Shown in pieces: positions 35,753 to 47,096 of a stretch of 64,000 bases of DNA. Below the pieces are notes generated by a model. It was given only the letters and a program-made list of their open reading frames with translations. It ran no database searches and was not told where the DNA came from. A program made the position numbers and the translations under genes. The stretch is taken from the NCBI GenBank assembly GCA_029448655.1, contig JACCLO010000004.1, forward strand, positions 1,860,001 through 1,924,000. The letters run 5' to 3'. The stretch comes from Wolfiporia cocos. Its lineage: Eukaryota > Basidiomycota > Agaricomycetes > Polyporales > Phaeolaceae. Numbering within the stretch: position 1 is the stretch's first letter; each line of letters opens with the position of its first letter.

Positions 35753-37750
35753 ATGTCTTCCACCTCCTCCGTTAGCACCCCCCTCGCTCCCCGCAAGATG
35801 CGCCTCCGCTCAGAAGGCCCGGTGACACCGGTAGCTGGTCCCTCGGGAACCCAGCAACTGGTGACGCTGGAGCACCTAAGCGAGGGAGAAGAAGAGGAAG
35901 AGGAAGGAGAAGAGGAAGTGCCGGAGTTCGCTCCCCCGCAAAGGGAATCTCCGACCAACCCCATGGGTACACGCCCAGGCTCCCCCATTGCCGGATACCC
36001 ACCGGCTCGTCGAACTCGCCCTATCGGGCCCGCCACCACCCTGGAAATGGAATTTTCGGGTCCGACACGACAGACCAATGTCGCTGTCGAGAACAACCTC
36101 AAGGCGTACCTTCCTGAGGAGGAACACCACAAGGTGGATGGGTCCATACATGGGCCAATCATCGATGCCGCCGTACAACGAAGTGCGGCCATAAGCCATG
36201 ACACCACCGACATCCTAGGTCGAATGGTGCACGCCCGCCTGGAGCGTATCCATGGAAGAATCGACTCCCTGGTTGGGCAATCCAGGGCAATCGAACAAAA
36301 AGCCCAAGACGAGCTACACGAGGCGGTCAATTCGGTCCGCAACGAGGTCTTGTCCACTCTGGTGGACCTCGGCAAGGAACTCCGACAGGAGTACACCGCC
36401 AAGTTCACCACGCTGGAAAAGGAGCTCCGGAAGGACTACCGGTCCCGCCTGGACGACCTCGAGGATGCCTTCGCCGAGCGCATGGAGAAGGTTGACGAGG
36501 AACTCCGGAGGATTCGCAAGAATCCCTCCGTTCCCAACCCTCCCGGTGTTCGCACGCCCCCGGCAGACCCACCAGCAGCCCCCGGTAATGCTCAAACCCG
36601 AGCAGCCGATGCCGCTGCCGCCGCACAAGCTGCAGCCGCCGCTGCAGCAGCCGTCGCCCCGCAGATTCCAGGTCTGCCTCAAAACCTGAAAATTCCCCCT
36701 CCCCCCGAATTCTCTGGGTCATCTGGAAAGGTGACTGCACAGGAATGGGTGGAGAAGATGGGCCTGTACTTCGGTACGCTCAGGGTCTACGATGACCATG
36801 ACCGTATCACCACGGCCCTCTTCCGCGTCACAGGGGACGCATACAAATTTTTCTCGCCTCTCATCAAGAAGGCAGGAAACGGTGAACCTCTCGGCACCTG
36901 GGAGGACTTCACCAAGTCAGTCATGGTGCAATATGGGAAGATGACGGATAAGGAGATAGCCAAGAAGGAAATTCGCGGCTATTACGGCACGAAGGGCAAG
37001 GAACTGGCAGAATCGAACTATTTCAATTACTGCGAACGGTTCCGCACCCTCGGCCGACTCTCCGAAACCGCCAACGAGACTCTGGTGTGGGAATTCACCG
37101 AGACTCTCCCCGAAAAGGTCAAGGACACCTTGAACGTCCTCGGCAAGACCCCGTTCTTCAAGGCCCCAACCGACATCGGACCCCTCATCGACTTCGCCCT
37201 GGAAATGTACCAAACGTCATATCCAGACAAGATCAAGGGTTCTATCTTCGAGAAGGCCGGCAAGAAGGACTCGGCACCTGCCGAAAAGAAGGAGACGTCC
37301 TCCGCTTCTGCAAAGAAGTCGGAGAAAAAGAAGGACAAGGGAAAGGCGCCCGCCAAAGCCCCCGCCGACACCACCAACGCCGTCTGCACATACTGCAAGC
37401 AGACAGGACATTACTTCAACAAATGTCCTAAGCTTGCGGCAGACAAGGCCGCGGGAACATTCGTGCCTGCCGCTCAGCGGGCCGAACAACAAAGGGCGAA
37501 GGATGCAGCTGCTGCGTCTGGAAAGACCACGGCTGCTCCTTCGGGTAGTGGAAAGGGACAGGCTTCTGGCAAGAAGCCGTACTCGGCGCCCCCCGCGGAT
37601 GGCAAGACGTATCGTGCCCGAACGATCTGGGAAGAAGTGACAGCTGACTCAAGCTCAGCAGGACCCTCGGCCCCCGCCACCACCGTCGCCAATGTCGGGA
37701 CCATCTCGGTTCCCCTCGCCCCAACCACACGTCTCGAAGACGTTCTGTGA
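35753..37750 (+). CDS. Element C Gag (665 aa)
   Basis: An acidic N-terminal part, long helices (~130-255) and an Ala/Pro linker precede a retrotransposon-Gag region (~320-480; EWVEKMGLYFGTL, KSVMVQYGKMTDKEIA). A canonical CCHC zinc knuckle follows at about 544 (CTYCKQTGHYFNKC). The tail overlaps the start of pol, whose frame is +1 relative to gag. The TGA is at 37748-37750. It forms the particle and binds RNA (family knowledge). Confidence 0.93.
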   Translation: MSSTSSVSTPLAPRKMRLRSEGPVTPVAGPSGTQQLVTLEHLSEGEEEEEEGEEEVPEFAPPQRESPTNPMGTRPGSPIAGYPPARRTRPIGPATTLEMEFSGPTRQTNVAVENNLKAYLPEEEHHKVDGSIHGPIIDAAVQRSAAISHDTTDILGRMVHARLERIHGRIDSLVGQSRAIEQKAQDELHEAVNSVRNEVLSTLVDLGKELRQEYTAKFTTLEKELRKDYRSRLDDLEDAFAERMEKVDEELRRIRKNPSVPNPPGVRTPPADPPAAPGNAQTRAADAAAAAQAAAAAAAAVAPQIPGLPQNLKIPPPPEFSGSSGKVTAQEWVEKMGLYFGTLRVYDDHDRITTALFRVTGDAYKFFSPLIKKAGNGEPLGTWEDFTKSVMVQYGKMTDKEIAKKEIRGYYGTKGKELAESNYFNYCERFRTLGRLSETANETLVWEFTETLPEKVKDTLNVLGKTPFFKAPTDIGPLIDFALEMYQTSYPDKIKGSIFEKAGKKDSAPAEKKETSSASAKKSEKKKDKGKAPAKAPADTTNAVCTYCKQTGHYFNKCPKLAADKAAGTFVPAAQRAEQQRAKDAAAASGKTTAAPSGSGKGQASGKKPYSAPPADGKTYRARTIWEEVTADSSSAGPSAPATTVANVGTISVPLAPTTRLEDVL

Positions 37751-40700
37751 AGAACACACCAGCCCCGCAGCGGCTGGGAGTGTACAGCGCCCCGAAGAAG
37801 CGCACCTCTACGAAGAGGCTTCACAGAGACCCCTTATCTTGTGGGAAGATAAGGCGGTCGTACGTCACCCGGTATCCCATCTCGGTATATTCGGTAACTC
37901 GGCAATGGACTTTGCCCGGAGGACAAGGACACTAGCTACACGTGCCCCTCCTGTACAATACTTTTATCCTGACCCGCTCGCGCTGAAGTTTTTCACTTTG
38001 TATAATGTACATGGAAACGATTCTCGAGACGACAATAAATCGTTCTCTATCGAAGTGGAACTGTGGGTATATGGAAAGAAAGTCAACGCCATGGCATTAA
38101 TCGACACCGGTGCATCAATAAGCGTCATTGATAAGAAACTCGTCCACGAGGAAAAGTTAGTCACTCAGAAACTACCTTCGCCTCTCGAGATTCGTAACGC
38201 CGACGGTACCTCTAATACCGCCGGTAATATCAATATGGCAGTAAAAGCTTATATGGTGCACGAGGAACACAAGTCCACCGAATTCTTGTACGTAATGGAC
38301 GTACAGAATGCGGATGTGATCCTCGGATATGATTGGTTCCTGAAACACAACCCGGACTTCAACTGGCCGGAAGGAACCTTCACATATCGGTGTACGGAAA
38401 AATGCAAACATGGCAAACGGGTTTCGATTTCTGAGGAAGAAGACGAAATCGAACCCCGCAATATCTATCAGATCATCAACGATTTTCCAATAGATTTTCT
38501 CGGCTTAGAGGAGCCTGAGAATCCCTTTGTCGCTTGGGTGAACACCCTTGACGAAGGAACGGAACTCCTTATCGATGCCATTCAGTCGATAACGGAGAAG
38601 TCGGACGATGAATTCCTGACAGATGCGGATCTCCAGAAATGGAAATCCTTGGTTCCAGAGGAATACCAGGAGTTTGGTCCCACGGTATTTTCTCAACGCG
38701 CATCCGAAAGGATGCCCGAACGGAAACCATACGACCACGCCATCGACTTCCCCGATGACGCGGTACTACCGCCCCCGAGTAAGGCATACAAGATGTCTCC
38801 TCAGGAAGCGAACTCGCTAGATCAGTGGATCCAGGAAGAGTTACGGAAGGGCTACATCCGACACTCGAAATCCCCGATCGCGAGCCCGGTCTTCTTCGTC
38901 CCTAAAAAGGACGGCGGAGCCCGAATGGTAGTCGATTACCGGAAAGTAAACGACTTAACCATTAAAAACAGGTACCCTCTCCCACGCATAGACGAGCTTA
39001 TCGATAAGCTTAGCCAGGCTTCGATATTTACGAAGCTCGACTTGCGTTGGGGTTACAACAACGTAAGAATCAAGGAGGGAGATGAATGGAAGACCGCATT
39101 CATTACGCCTAACGGCCTTTACGAAGCTGTAGTCATGTACTTCGGTTTTTGTAATGCACCCAGCACGTTCCAACACATGATGAACGATATTCTAGGTGAC
39201 CTTATCAGAGAAGGAAAGGTCATTGTCTACCTAGACGACATCCTTGTGTTCGGAAACGACCTGTTGGAACACCGTCGTATTGTCAAGCAAGTATTACAAA
39301 TCTTGCAAGACAACGACTTGTTCGCGAAGCCTGAAAAGTGCTTCTTCGAACAAAGCAGTATTGAATACCTGGGAATGATCATTTCCAAAGGAAAAGTCGA
39401 AATGGACCCTAAGAAGGTAGCCGGCGTAATGGACTGGCCTACACCTGCCAAGGTGAAGGACGTCCAGGCCTTTGTTGGCTTCGCCAACTACTACCGTCGG
39501 TTCATTAAAGACTTCTCCAAAGTGGTTAAGCCGTTAACCGAACTGTCCAAGAAAAACACGCAGTGGAATTGGGGACCCGAACAAGCGGAAGCCTTCCAAA
39601 CTCTCAAGGAAGCTTTCACATCAGCTCCAATACTCCGGATCCCAGATCAGGAGTCCCCGTTCCGCGTGGAAGCGGATTCTTCCGATTACGCAACTGGTGC
39701 GGTGCTATCACAATACTCTTCGGAGGATAAGCTCTGGCACCCGGTAGCCTTTTACTCGAAATCTCTATCAGCACCCGAAAGGAACTATGAGATTTACGAT
39801 AAGGAGTTGCTCGCAATCATCCGCGCTCTAGAGGAATGGAGACATTACCTCGAAGGACACCCACACAAATTTGAAGTATGGTCGGATCATCTCAATCTGA
39901 CATATTTCAAATCGGCACAACGGCTAACCCGGAGACAGGCACGTTGGAGTCTTTACCTGACAAGGTTCAACTTCACCATGTGCCACAAACCCGGTAAAAC
40001 AATGCTTACGGCTGACCCTCTGTCACGGAGGCCAGACCATGAAGAGGGGGTGGAACTCGACAATCGCGATCAAATTTTGCTGAAACCGGAATACTTTACG
40101 GTTAGGGCGCTAGAAGCGTCACAGCAGGAGATACAATCAGGCGACGAGGACCTTCTCCGACAAATCCGACAAGCCCTCATGGACGATCAAATTACCAAGG
40201 ATTACCAGGAACTACTGAAAAGTGGTCCCAAGGAATTCGGTAAAGATCTCCAGGAATGGAACATGGAGGCCGGATTACTCCTCAGACGAGGAAAAGTGTA
40301 CGTTCCAAAAGAGCCTAAAGAATTGCGCACGAAGATTCTGGAGTTACATCATGACCATGTGACTGCCGGACACTTCGGACGATGGAAGACCTATGAACTT
40401 CTATCACGTAATTACTGGTGGCCTGGAATGACCACGATGGTAAAGCAATACGTGGAAGGTTGTGACACATGTCAACGCATGAAGAACCACAACCAGACCC
40501 CGTACGGACCCCTGCAACCGCTCCCAGTTCCGGAAGCACCTTGGGACACCGTCACAATTGACCTTATCGTCCACTTACCGCCCAGCGGCGAATTGAAACA
40601 ATTCAATGCTATTATGGTAATAGTGGACCGGCTTACCAAGCGAGCGCACTTCATTCCCACATCAGACAAGATAACGGCGAAAGAATTAGCGAACCTCCTA

Positions 40701-42227
40701 TACCTTCGGATCTATCCGAACCACGGACTTCCGAAACAAATCATTTCGGATAGAGGCCCGCAATTCGCAGCTGCCTTGTTTAAGGGATGGTGTGAACAAT
40801 TGGGAATCCAACGGTCAATGACAACTGCCTATCACCCGCAAGCGGATGGCCAGACGGAGAGAGTTAACCAAATCCTGGAACAATATCTTAGATGTTACAT
40901 CGATGTTATTCAGAAGGATAACTGGTCATGGTTTCTCCCTACGGCCGAATTCGCGTACAACAACGCGGCTAGTGAGACAACAAAGAATAGTCCATTCTTT
41001 GTCGAACTAGGAAGGCATCCCAACGCAGGACCTACGAATTTACGTCCAACACAATACGTGGACCTAAATGTCATTGCTTACGAACGATGGTCAGCACAAG
41101 AACAAGCTAAGGCAGCTATGAAACTGGCTGCTGAACGCTGGTCTTGGTATTATGATCAACATAAGCGCTCGGTACCGTTTAAAGTCGGCGACAAAGTTCT
41201 CGTTGACGCCCGTAGCTGGCAAGACTCCGAAAGAAGTCTTAGTCCACGCTATTTGGGACCATTTAAGATAATTGAACAATTATCGCCGGTCACCTTTAGG
41301 GTACACATGGACGAGCAATACAGGGCTTATCACCCGGTATTTCACGCTTCCAAGTTGGTCATGTACAAGGACCCGGTGCATCAGAAAAGACCAGAGCCTC
41401 AACCAGAAATGGTCGACGGCGAGGAATTATGGGAAGTCGAGAAGATCTTAGATCATCGTCTCCGCGCAGGAAGAGTTGAATACAGAATCCGATGGAAGGG
41501 ATTCGGTATCAATGACGACTCCTGGGTACGCGAAGCGGATCTCGACTCGGCATACGACATTTTGCAGGAATACAAGGCTTCACACCCTATTCCAATGCAG
41601 GATGTCCCCCTCAGGCGATCAGCTAGAAGGAAAGAAGCAGTTCACGTCTTCGACCCTGATAGCGACGACTGGGAAGCCGACGAATGCACGTGGCCAGACG
41701 ACTGGCCGCAGTATCGCGAAGAATTTGCGAAGGACCCTAGGCAACGCATGGTTAGACACCCCGACGGGGGATGGATGTCAGCGGACATTAACCAAAACGC
41801 GGATTTGAAAATCGTAGTCGGTGAAGGCGGCCGAATGCCGGAAAAAGGAACCAAGGACTCGGTTGGGTTTGACCTGTACACTGCAACAGGCGACGTTCTG
41901 CCAGCTCACGGGCAGACAGAATACAACACCAAACTGAAAATCCAGGTACCTTTCGGCACTTACGGACGTATCGCCCCCCGCTCTAGTCTCGCACGCAAAG
42001 GCATAGACGTAATGGGTGGCGTTATCGACCACGATTATCAAGGCGAAGTAATCATCATTCTCCGGAATCACTCCGATATATCTATCGATATTCGGGCCGG
42101 TGATAAGATTGCCCAGCTCATCTGCGAAGTTGCAAAGGACCCGCATATTACGCTACACGGAAAATCTTACTTTGAAAAGATTAAATCCGAGCGCGGTACT
42201 GGTGGATTCGGCTCCACAGGAAAGTAA
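37692..42227 (+). CDS. Element C Pol: protease-RT-RNase H-integrase-chromodomain-dUTPase (up to 1511 aa)
   Basis: Same architecture as element A Pol. Protease LIDTGASISVI (~135); RT with YLDD (~512); RNase H (~660, EADSSD); integrase HHDH/CDTC finger (~886-923) and catalytic TIDLI (~955), SDRGPQFA (~1019); chromodomain with RIRWKGF and DSW (~1243-1300); dUTPase from ~1377 with GFDLYTA, GRIAPRSSLA, GVIDHDYQGEV, GDKIAQLI and RGTGGFGSTG. All dUTPase motifs are complete. The first ATG (37692) lies inside the end of gag and gives a 59-bp overlap in the +1 frame. Reinitiation or +1 frameshifting are both possible; the true N terminus is not settled. No disabling mutation is seen. Confidence 0.95.
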   Translation: MSGPSRFPSPQPHVSKTFCEEHTSPAAAGSVQRPEEAHLYEEASQRPLILWEDKAVVRHPVSHLGIFGNSAMDFARRTRTLATRAPPVQYFYPDPLALKFFTLYNVHGNDSRDDNKSFSIEVELWVYGKKVNAMALIDTGASISVIDKKLVHEEKLVTQKLPSPLEIRNADGTSNTAGNINMAVKAYMVHEEHKSTEFLYVMDVQNADVILGYDWFLKHNPDFNWPEGTFTYRCTEKCKHGKRVSISEEEDEIEPRNIYQIINDFPIDFLGLEEPENPFVAWVNTLDEGTELLIDAIQSITEKSDDEFLTDADLQKWKSLVPEEYQEFGPTVFSQRASERMPERKPYDHAIDFPDDAVLPPPSKAYKMSPQEANSLDQWIQEELRKGYIRHSKSPIASPVFFVPKKDGGARMVVDYRKVNDLTIKNRYPLPRIDELIDKLSQASIFTKLDLRWGYNNVRIKEGDEWKTAFITPNGLYEAVVMYFGFCNAPSTFQHMMNDILGDLIREGKVIVYLDDILVFGNDLLEHRRIVKQVLQILQDNDLFAKPEKCFFEQSSIEYLGMIISKGKVEMDPKKVAGVMDWPTPAKVKDVQAFVGFANYYRRFIKDFSKVVKPLTELSKKNTQWNWGPEQAEAFQTLKEAFTSAPILRIPDQESPFRVEADSSDYATGAVLSQYSSEDKLWHPVAFYSKSLSAPERNYEIYDKELLAIIRALEEWRHYLEGHPHKFEVWSDHLNLTYFKSAQRLTRRQARWSLYLTRFNFTMCHKPGKTMLTADPLSRRPDHEEGVELDNRDQILLKPEYFTVRALEASQQEIQSGDEDLLRQIRQALMDDQITKDYQELLKSGPKEFGKDLQEWNMEAGLLLRRGKVYVPKEPKELRTKILELHHDHVTAGHFGRWKTYELLSRNYWWPGMTTMVKQYVEGCDTCQRMKNHNQTPYGPLQPLPVPEAPWDTVTIDLIVHLPPSGELKQFNAIMVIVDRLTKRAHFIPTSDKITAKELANLLYLRIYPNHGLPKQIISDRGPQFAAALFKGWCEQLGIQRSMTTAYHPQADGQTERVNQILEQYLRCYIDVIQKDNWSWFLPTAEFAYNNAASETTKNSPFFVELGRHPNAGPTNLRPTQYVDLNVIAYERWSAQEQAKAAMKLAAERWSWYYDQHKRSVPFKVGDKVLVDARSWQDSERSLSPRYLGPFKIIEQLSPVTFRVHMDEQYRAYHPVFHASKLVMYKDPVHQKRPEPQPEMVDGEELWEVEKILDHRLRAGRVEYRIRWKGFGINDDSWVREADLDSAYDILQEYKASHPIPMQDVPLRRSARRKEAVHVFDPDSDDWEADECTWPDDWPQYREEFAKDPRQRMVRHPDGGWMSADINQNADLKIVVGEGGRMPEKGTKDSVGFDLYTATGDVLPAHGQTEYNTKLKIQVPFGTYGRIAPRSSLARKGIDVMGGVIDHDYQGEVIIILRNHSDISIDIRAGDKIAQLICEVAKDPHITLHGKSYFEKIKSERGTGGFGSTGK

Positions 42228-42253
42228 TCGTTCCATTAGGGACAATGAAACCT

Positions 42254-42266
42254 GAAGAGGGGGTAA
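42254..42266 (+). promoter_or_regulatory. Polypurine tract of element C
   Basis: GAAGAGGGGGTAA immediately precedes the 3' LTR, the plus-strand primer site. Confidence 0.85.
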
Positions 42267-42966
42267 TGTCACAGATTTGGGACATGCCACTATTTTTCCC
42301 GTATTTTTACCTATTTTATCTGGTATTTTTACGACCTTGTAGACATTTATGCTGCTAAGCGCCCGTCTACACGTACACGCAACCAAACAACACGTACACA
42401 ACGCGGTATACGTCCACTTGTCATAACAACACGTACATAACACGGTTATACGCGTCAATGACTCAGCGGACTAACCTCCGGTGTCACGCGCCTTACTCAT
42501 ATCCCGGTACCGGGCTATGTCAGTACAATTGGATAAGCGGCCCGCTCGTTATCACATGCCAATGCCCTCACGATTACTCATATTCCGATATCGGTATATA
42601 AGAATCACATGCATGGCTTACTAACGTAGCTACAGCCACTTCCACAACATGGACCTACGGTCCAAACAAACGATCTTACTGGTGCGGCCATTACCGGCGC
42701 ACATGGTCTATTGTAGTTTACGACTTAACCATATTAGTTATGTCTGCGCACAGACCACCTTCATGTTTGGCTCCCTTACCGGTAACCAAACAAAGCATGT
42801 ATATAAGTAGGGCTATCACTGCGGATAAGCCTCAGATTTGTTCTCTGCATTCGCACAGTTACATATCATCTCTGCTTGCGCCCACTAGCCTCCTCACCAA
42901 CCTCCAGCAACTCCTTCAAGTCGCTTATTAGGTTATAGTGTGAGTCCCACAGTCTAGTCTGTGTCA
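42267..42966 (+). repeat. 3' LTR of element C
   Basis: 700 bp, by eye identical to 32961-33660, followed by the ATATT duplication. Confidence 0.95.
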
Positions 42967-43618
42967 ATATTCCTGTCCTTGTTAATTCTGCAAATAATAG
43001 ATCTGTCCTCTTTGGTCCTGTAAATATTATTTCGGTCCTCATTGATCCTGCAACTAACATGCCGGTCCTCGTTGATCCTGCCAATAACATGTCGGTCCTC
43101 ATTGATCCTGCAAATAGTATTTCGGTCCTCGTTGATCCTACAAAATATATTTCGGTCCTCATTGATCCTGCAAGTACCCCACACATAGTATCTGCTCGTA
43201 TCTACATATATCTACTGAGCTGCTATTTGCAATAGTTAGCGGACTAGATATGAGAGTTCGCATTTTGCCGATGAGTGAGGGAAAGTGGCTCTCGTTGCCA
43301 CTTAGCGTGCAGGTACACACTAACGTTGTAGTTGCTATGGGTCTTGTTTTGTGGATGCTAGTTATCGATATCAAAATATGAAGCAGCTCTCTATATGATG
43401 GATTTCCCAGACATCCATTCACAGTGTCGAGGTCAAAGTCGCATTTTTGGGCTAGAGTATCTTTTAGTGATACGCACAAGCTTTACTAAGACTCGCCGAA
43501 AGTCGATCACAGGTATGACGAGAATTACACAGATTGTGTGTTCATGGTTGAAAGTACTTCTGCCGGCCCGGATTGCGTGTTATAATTATCAGCCTCCACA
43601 TATTCTGCCTCCTAGAAA
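42967..43618. repeat. 30-bp minisatellite (42967-43180) and intergenic sequence
   Basis: Seven or so degenerate units of about 30 bp (CGGTCCTCATTGATCCTGCA plus ~10 bp). The first piece lies left of element C at ~32920-32960, so C inserted into the array. The 30-bp period gives 10-residue repeats in several frames but no recognisable protein. The rest, to 43618, shows nothing. Confidence 0.7.
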
Positions 43619-43623
43619 GGAGA

Positions 43624-44331
43624 TGTTACGGTTATTTTGATTTTTCGAATATCGACAGAACTCACCACCGGGCAAATACGATACAGGGACTTGTTGCGCA
43701 ACCAGCCCCCCTGGCTACTCGTGATCTTACTGGGTGCATCCCCAGTTGTACTAGCCTGTAGGGCTCGTTTCATCTTTGGCAGATCCAACCCTGCCACCAT
43801 TTCACGTTCATCGTTTATTAGCTGATAGATGGCGTTCAACCGCCATCATTCCTATCTATCGTCTCAGATATATCATTCCATACTTATCAAACGTTTGAGA
43901 CTATAGCATAGATAGTATCGGTGGTATCTGGGACAGACTTGACCCCTGAAACCTAGCGTAGTATAAAAACTCATGTACTTACCGTCGAGGCTCTTCAGCT
44001 CGACCTTGTTGTATAAACAAGAAGTCTTATACTCGTTCTCAAACGTAGGAAACTATGCTCAGTATTTCTCACTCGAGCAATGGAACGACTAAGTCCTCGA
44101 AGTGCACACTGACTTCTCGGACTTAGGCGAGTCTTATATTCTATTCGACTCGCACTTGAACAGATTATATCCTCTAACGCGTATTGGATATTAACCGATC
44201 TCCTAAGGACTTCACTTAGGACCCGAAGGCATCTAACGAGTATTTGCCTTGCATACGGCGACGTGCCTACATGCAGAAGAACGATCTATATTCGCAACTC
44301 GAATATACGAACGGGTATTCGACCCGTAACA
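43624..44331 (+). repeat. 5' LTR of element D
   Basis: 708 bp, TGTTACGG...CCCGTAACA. A TATAAAA element is at 43963-43969. It differs from 59845-60552 at several sites. Confidence 0.93.
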
Positions 44332-44377
44332 GAAGGTCGAGCTTATCACTCCCTCACCTATCACGGTGTAAGGGCAC

Positions 44378-46225
44378 ATGATATTTGGACCAGAATTCCC
44401 AGCACGACTGATTGAACTCTTGCCCGAGGACATTCAGGGAGTCTACAGACTCAACCGATACGAGTGGACTGACACCATTGGAGCCTTCCGTAACCACGGA
44501 GGAATTGTTGTCATCCCCAGAGAAGATAGGGCATCGAAGTGGGTACAAGTATACCCCTCCGCAGGAACGACTGCTTGGGAAATAATGCGTGAAGCGTTCG
44601 AACGATTCGGAGAAATCCCTCCGATGTCAACCGCGACGTTGACCGAAAACGAAACCGAAACCATCAACAGAACCCTCGATGCCGATGGAAATACGAATCA
44701 GCCTTCGGGCGCCACAGGAATGGCAGGAATTGAGCGCATCGGAGATGATGGGAGAAATCCTGGAAACCTTACAGGAACAGATAACAGCCAGACCGGAGGA
44801 CAGGACCCTCCAGGATTTGTATCTGCTTTTGTGCAGAGTGGGATTGGGCCTATGGCTGGAGGAACAGACCTCTTTGGAAACCCCCCACAGAACGCACCCG
44901 GAATGGGTAGCGGAGGAAATCCGTCTTGGACTAGCCCAAGCGGAGGAATGGGAATGACAAACCCAGGAACATGGCCTTCAGGCCTATTTGGACGAACCTC
45001 CGCAGGTACAAGCGGAGGAGGACTGGGAGGAAACTTCGGACTCGGAGGAGGGAATGCCCCCCCTCCTGGAGGACTCGGAGGAGGAACCCCCGCAAACCCC
45101 GGAGGAGGAAACCCTGGAGAGAACCCAGGGAACCCCGGAGAAAACCCAGGAAACCCGGGTGGAGGATACCCGGGAGGAGGAGGACCCCCAGGAGGACCTC
45201 CACCACCGAATGCGCCGCAGCCTCAACCTCCGGCGCCGAACCCGTATTACCGACCCCCAATGATAAAGATCAATCCCCCAGACGTATTCGACGGGGAACG
45301 ATCCGACATGCAGAACTTCATAAACCAGTGCAATTCCTGGTTTACGATGTACGAAACGTCATTCCAAAACGACGTTCAGAGAGTGATCTTTATCCTCTCT
45401 TATATTTCGAACAAGGGGAAAACGGGCCAATGGAAACAGAATTATCACCGGGTTTATACGAACCCCCAGACGAAACAATTCTTCCCGCCTAGTCTTGCAC
45501 AGTTTGATGCAGACTTCCAGAAAGCCTTCGGAGCCATCGAAGAGGTACAGAAGGCGCGGAAGAAAATCCTGGACGTAACCCAGGACAGGAAGGACATCGA
45601 TGATTATATCACCGAGTTCAACAACTTGGCCGGAAAGGCCCAGTACGATCGATACAGCGCGGACGGAAACGCACTGCTTATAACCCTATTCGAGAAAGGG
45701 TTACCTGAACATACAACCCGATACATCATCGGCGTTTGGCCGCTACCAGCGACCATTGATGAATGGTAGTCCGCTGCCTCGTACTATGAAAATACGTACA
45801 AGATATTCTTGAAACGGGACAAACCGTTTGTCAAGAAAAAGGCTTGGCAAGCCTCGAACCAGAATAACGGACGCACTAGTGCTCCACAGACAACCGCACC
45901 GAAGGATCCGAATGCGATGGATGTAGATCGAATGACCACCCAGGAAAGGGACGATCACATCAAGAAGGGAAAATGTTTCATCTGTCATCAGCCAGGGCAT
46001 ATGTCGCGAGACTGTCCGAAGAGGCCGAGGAAGCCAGCCCGCCCTAGGCGGACTACTCGAAAAACCGAAGAAGAAGAAGCCGAGCAAGAAGCTCGCATTG
46101 ATGAAGTCTCTGAGGAAGAGACTGAATACATCACCGCTAACAGAGCGGTCACAGCAATTAGGGCCCTGAAGGCCAAGAACCCCAAGCTCCTAGCACGGCT
46201 CGTAGAAGAACAGGATTTTGCCTAG
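44378..46225 (+). pseudogene. Element D gag, one nonsense codon
   Basis: Same frame and length as the intact gag at 47851-49698. A TAG at 45767-45769 replaces the CAG (Gln) of copy E, cutting the product to 463 residues before the zinc knuckle (CFICHQPGHMSRDC). Without it the frame runs through to 46225. Otherwise highly similar to E gag. Confidence 0.9.
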
Positions 46226-46314
46226 GAGGGAAGCCCACGGTCTTACCCTCCGAGAAAGCAGCGCATGTAATTACCTCGTTCGAGAAGAATCGATCCCTCT
46301 TCATCCCGGTAATC

Positions 46315-47096
46315 ATGACGCTGGCAAAACCCGTGAAGTGCAATGCACTAATCGACTCAGGAGCAATGTCGAACCTGATCCACAGCAGAGTGGTAGAAAA
46401 ATACAAGGTGCCCACGCAACCCTTGAAGAACCCGATCATCGTCAAAAATGTTGACGGAACAGAAAACAAAGATGGGCAAATAGACCGAGAAGCCACCATA
46501 CTACTATGATATCCGAAGACCCAGAAAACGCGAAAAGTCCGATTCCTAGTAGGATCAATCGGAACAGAGAATATGATTCTAGGGTATGGATGGCTAAAAG
46601 ACGAAAACCCCACAATCGACTGGAAGGACCAAACAGTCGATGTACGATCAATACTAGGGGCAGAAGAAAAGAAACAGGAAGCCACGATCCGAATGGATAT
46701 GGTAGAGATGGTAGTTGCCCCAGAAGGGAAAATTCCAACAAGGGGGACCCAAGAAGCTGCAGGGTATGACCTTTACGCCGCAGAAGAAACCGAGATTCCC
46801 GCCGGAGGGTGGAAACTCGTCTCCACAGGAGTTAAAATGAAGATCCCGAAGGGATCGTATTGAAGGCTGGCCGGACGATCAGGCAACACCCTCAGACACG
46901 GATTGGTAGTACAAGCCGGAGTCATAGACTCGGACTACCGAGGAGATGTCGGAGCCATCGTCTTCAACCTCTCAGACAAAGCACATAGAATTATCCCGGG
47001 CATGCGAATAGCCCAGATAATTTTCGAACGACACCTCATTCCCGACATTATAGAGGTCGAAGACCTAGATGAAACGGAACGAGGAGAGAAAGGGTT
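46315..47096 (+). pseudogene. Element D protease-dUTPase segment, two nonsense codons
   Basis: Protease (NALIDSGAMSNLI) and dUTPase (GYDLYAAEE, GVIDSDYRGDV) in the frame that continues at 55564 beyond element E. TGA at 46507-46509 replaces CGA of E. TGA at 46861-46863 replaces the Gly codon in motif 2 (YGRLAGRSG). The segment breaks in motif 5 (GEKGF), where E inserted. Confidence 0.9.

Larger units (their letters stand above)
32961..42966 (+). mobile_element. Ty3-type (chromoviral) LTR retrotransposon C, structurally intact
   Basis: 10,006 bp with 700-bp LTRs (32961-33660 and 42267-42966) in which I found no difference, and ATATT duplications at 32956-32960 and 42967-42971. Order: leader, ORF1, gag, pol, PPT. 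Every frame is open, so this is a strong candidate for a recently active copy. It is related to element A in all three ORFs. No TGG-type primer-binding site follows the 5' LTR. Confidence 0.96.
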
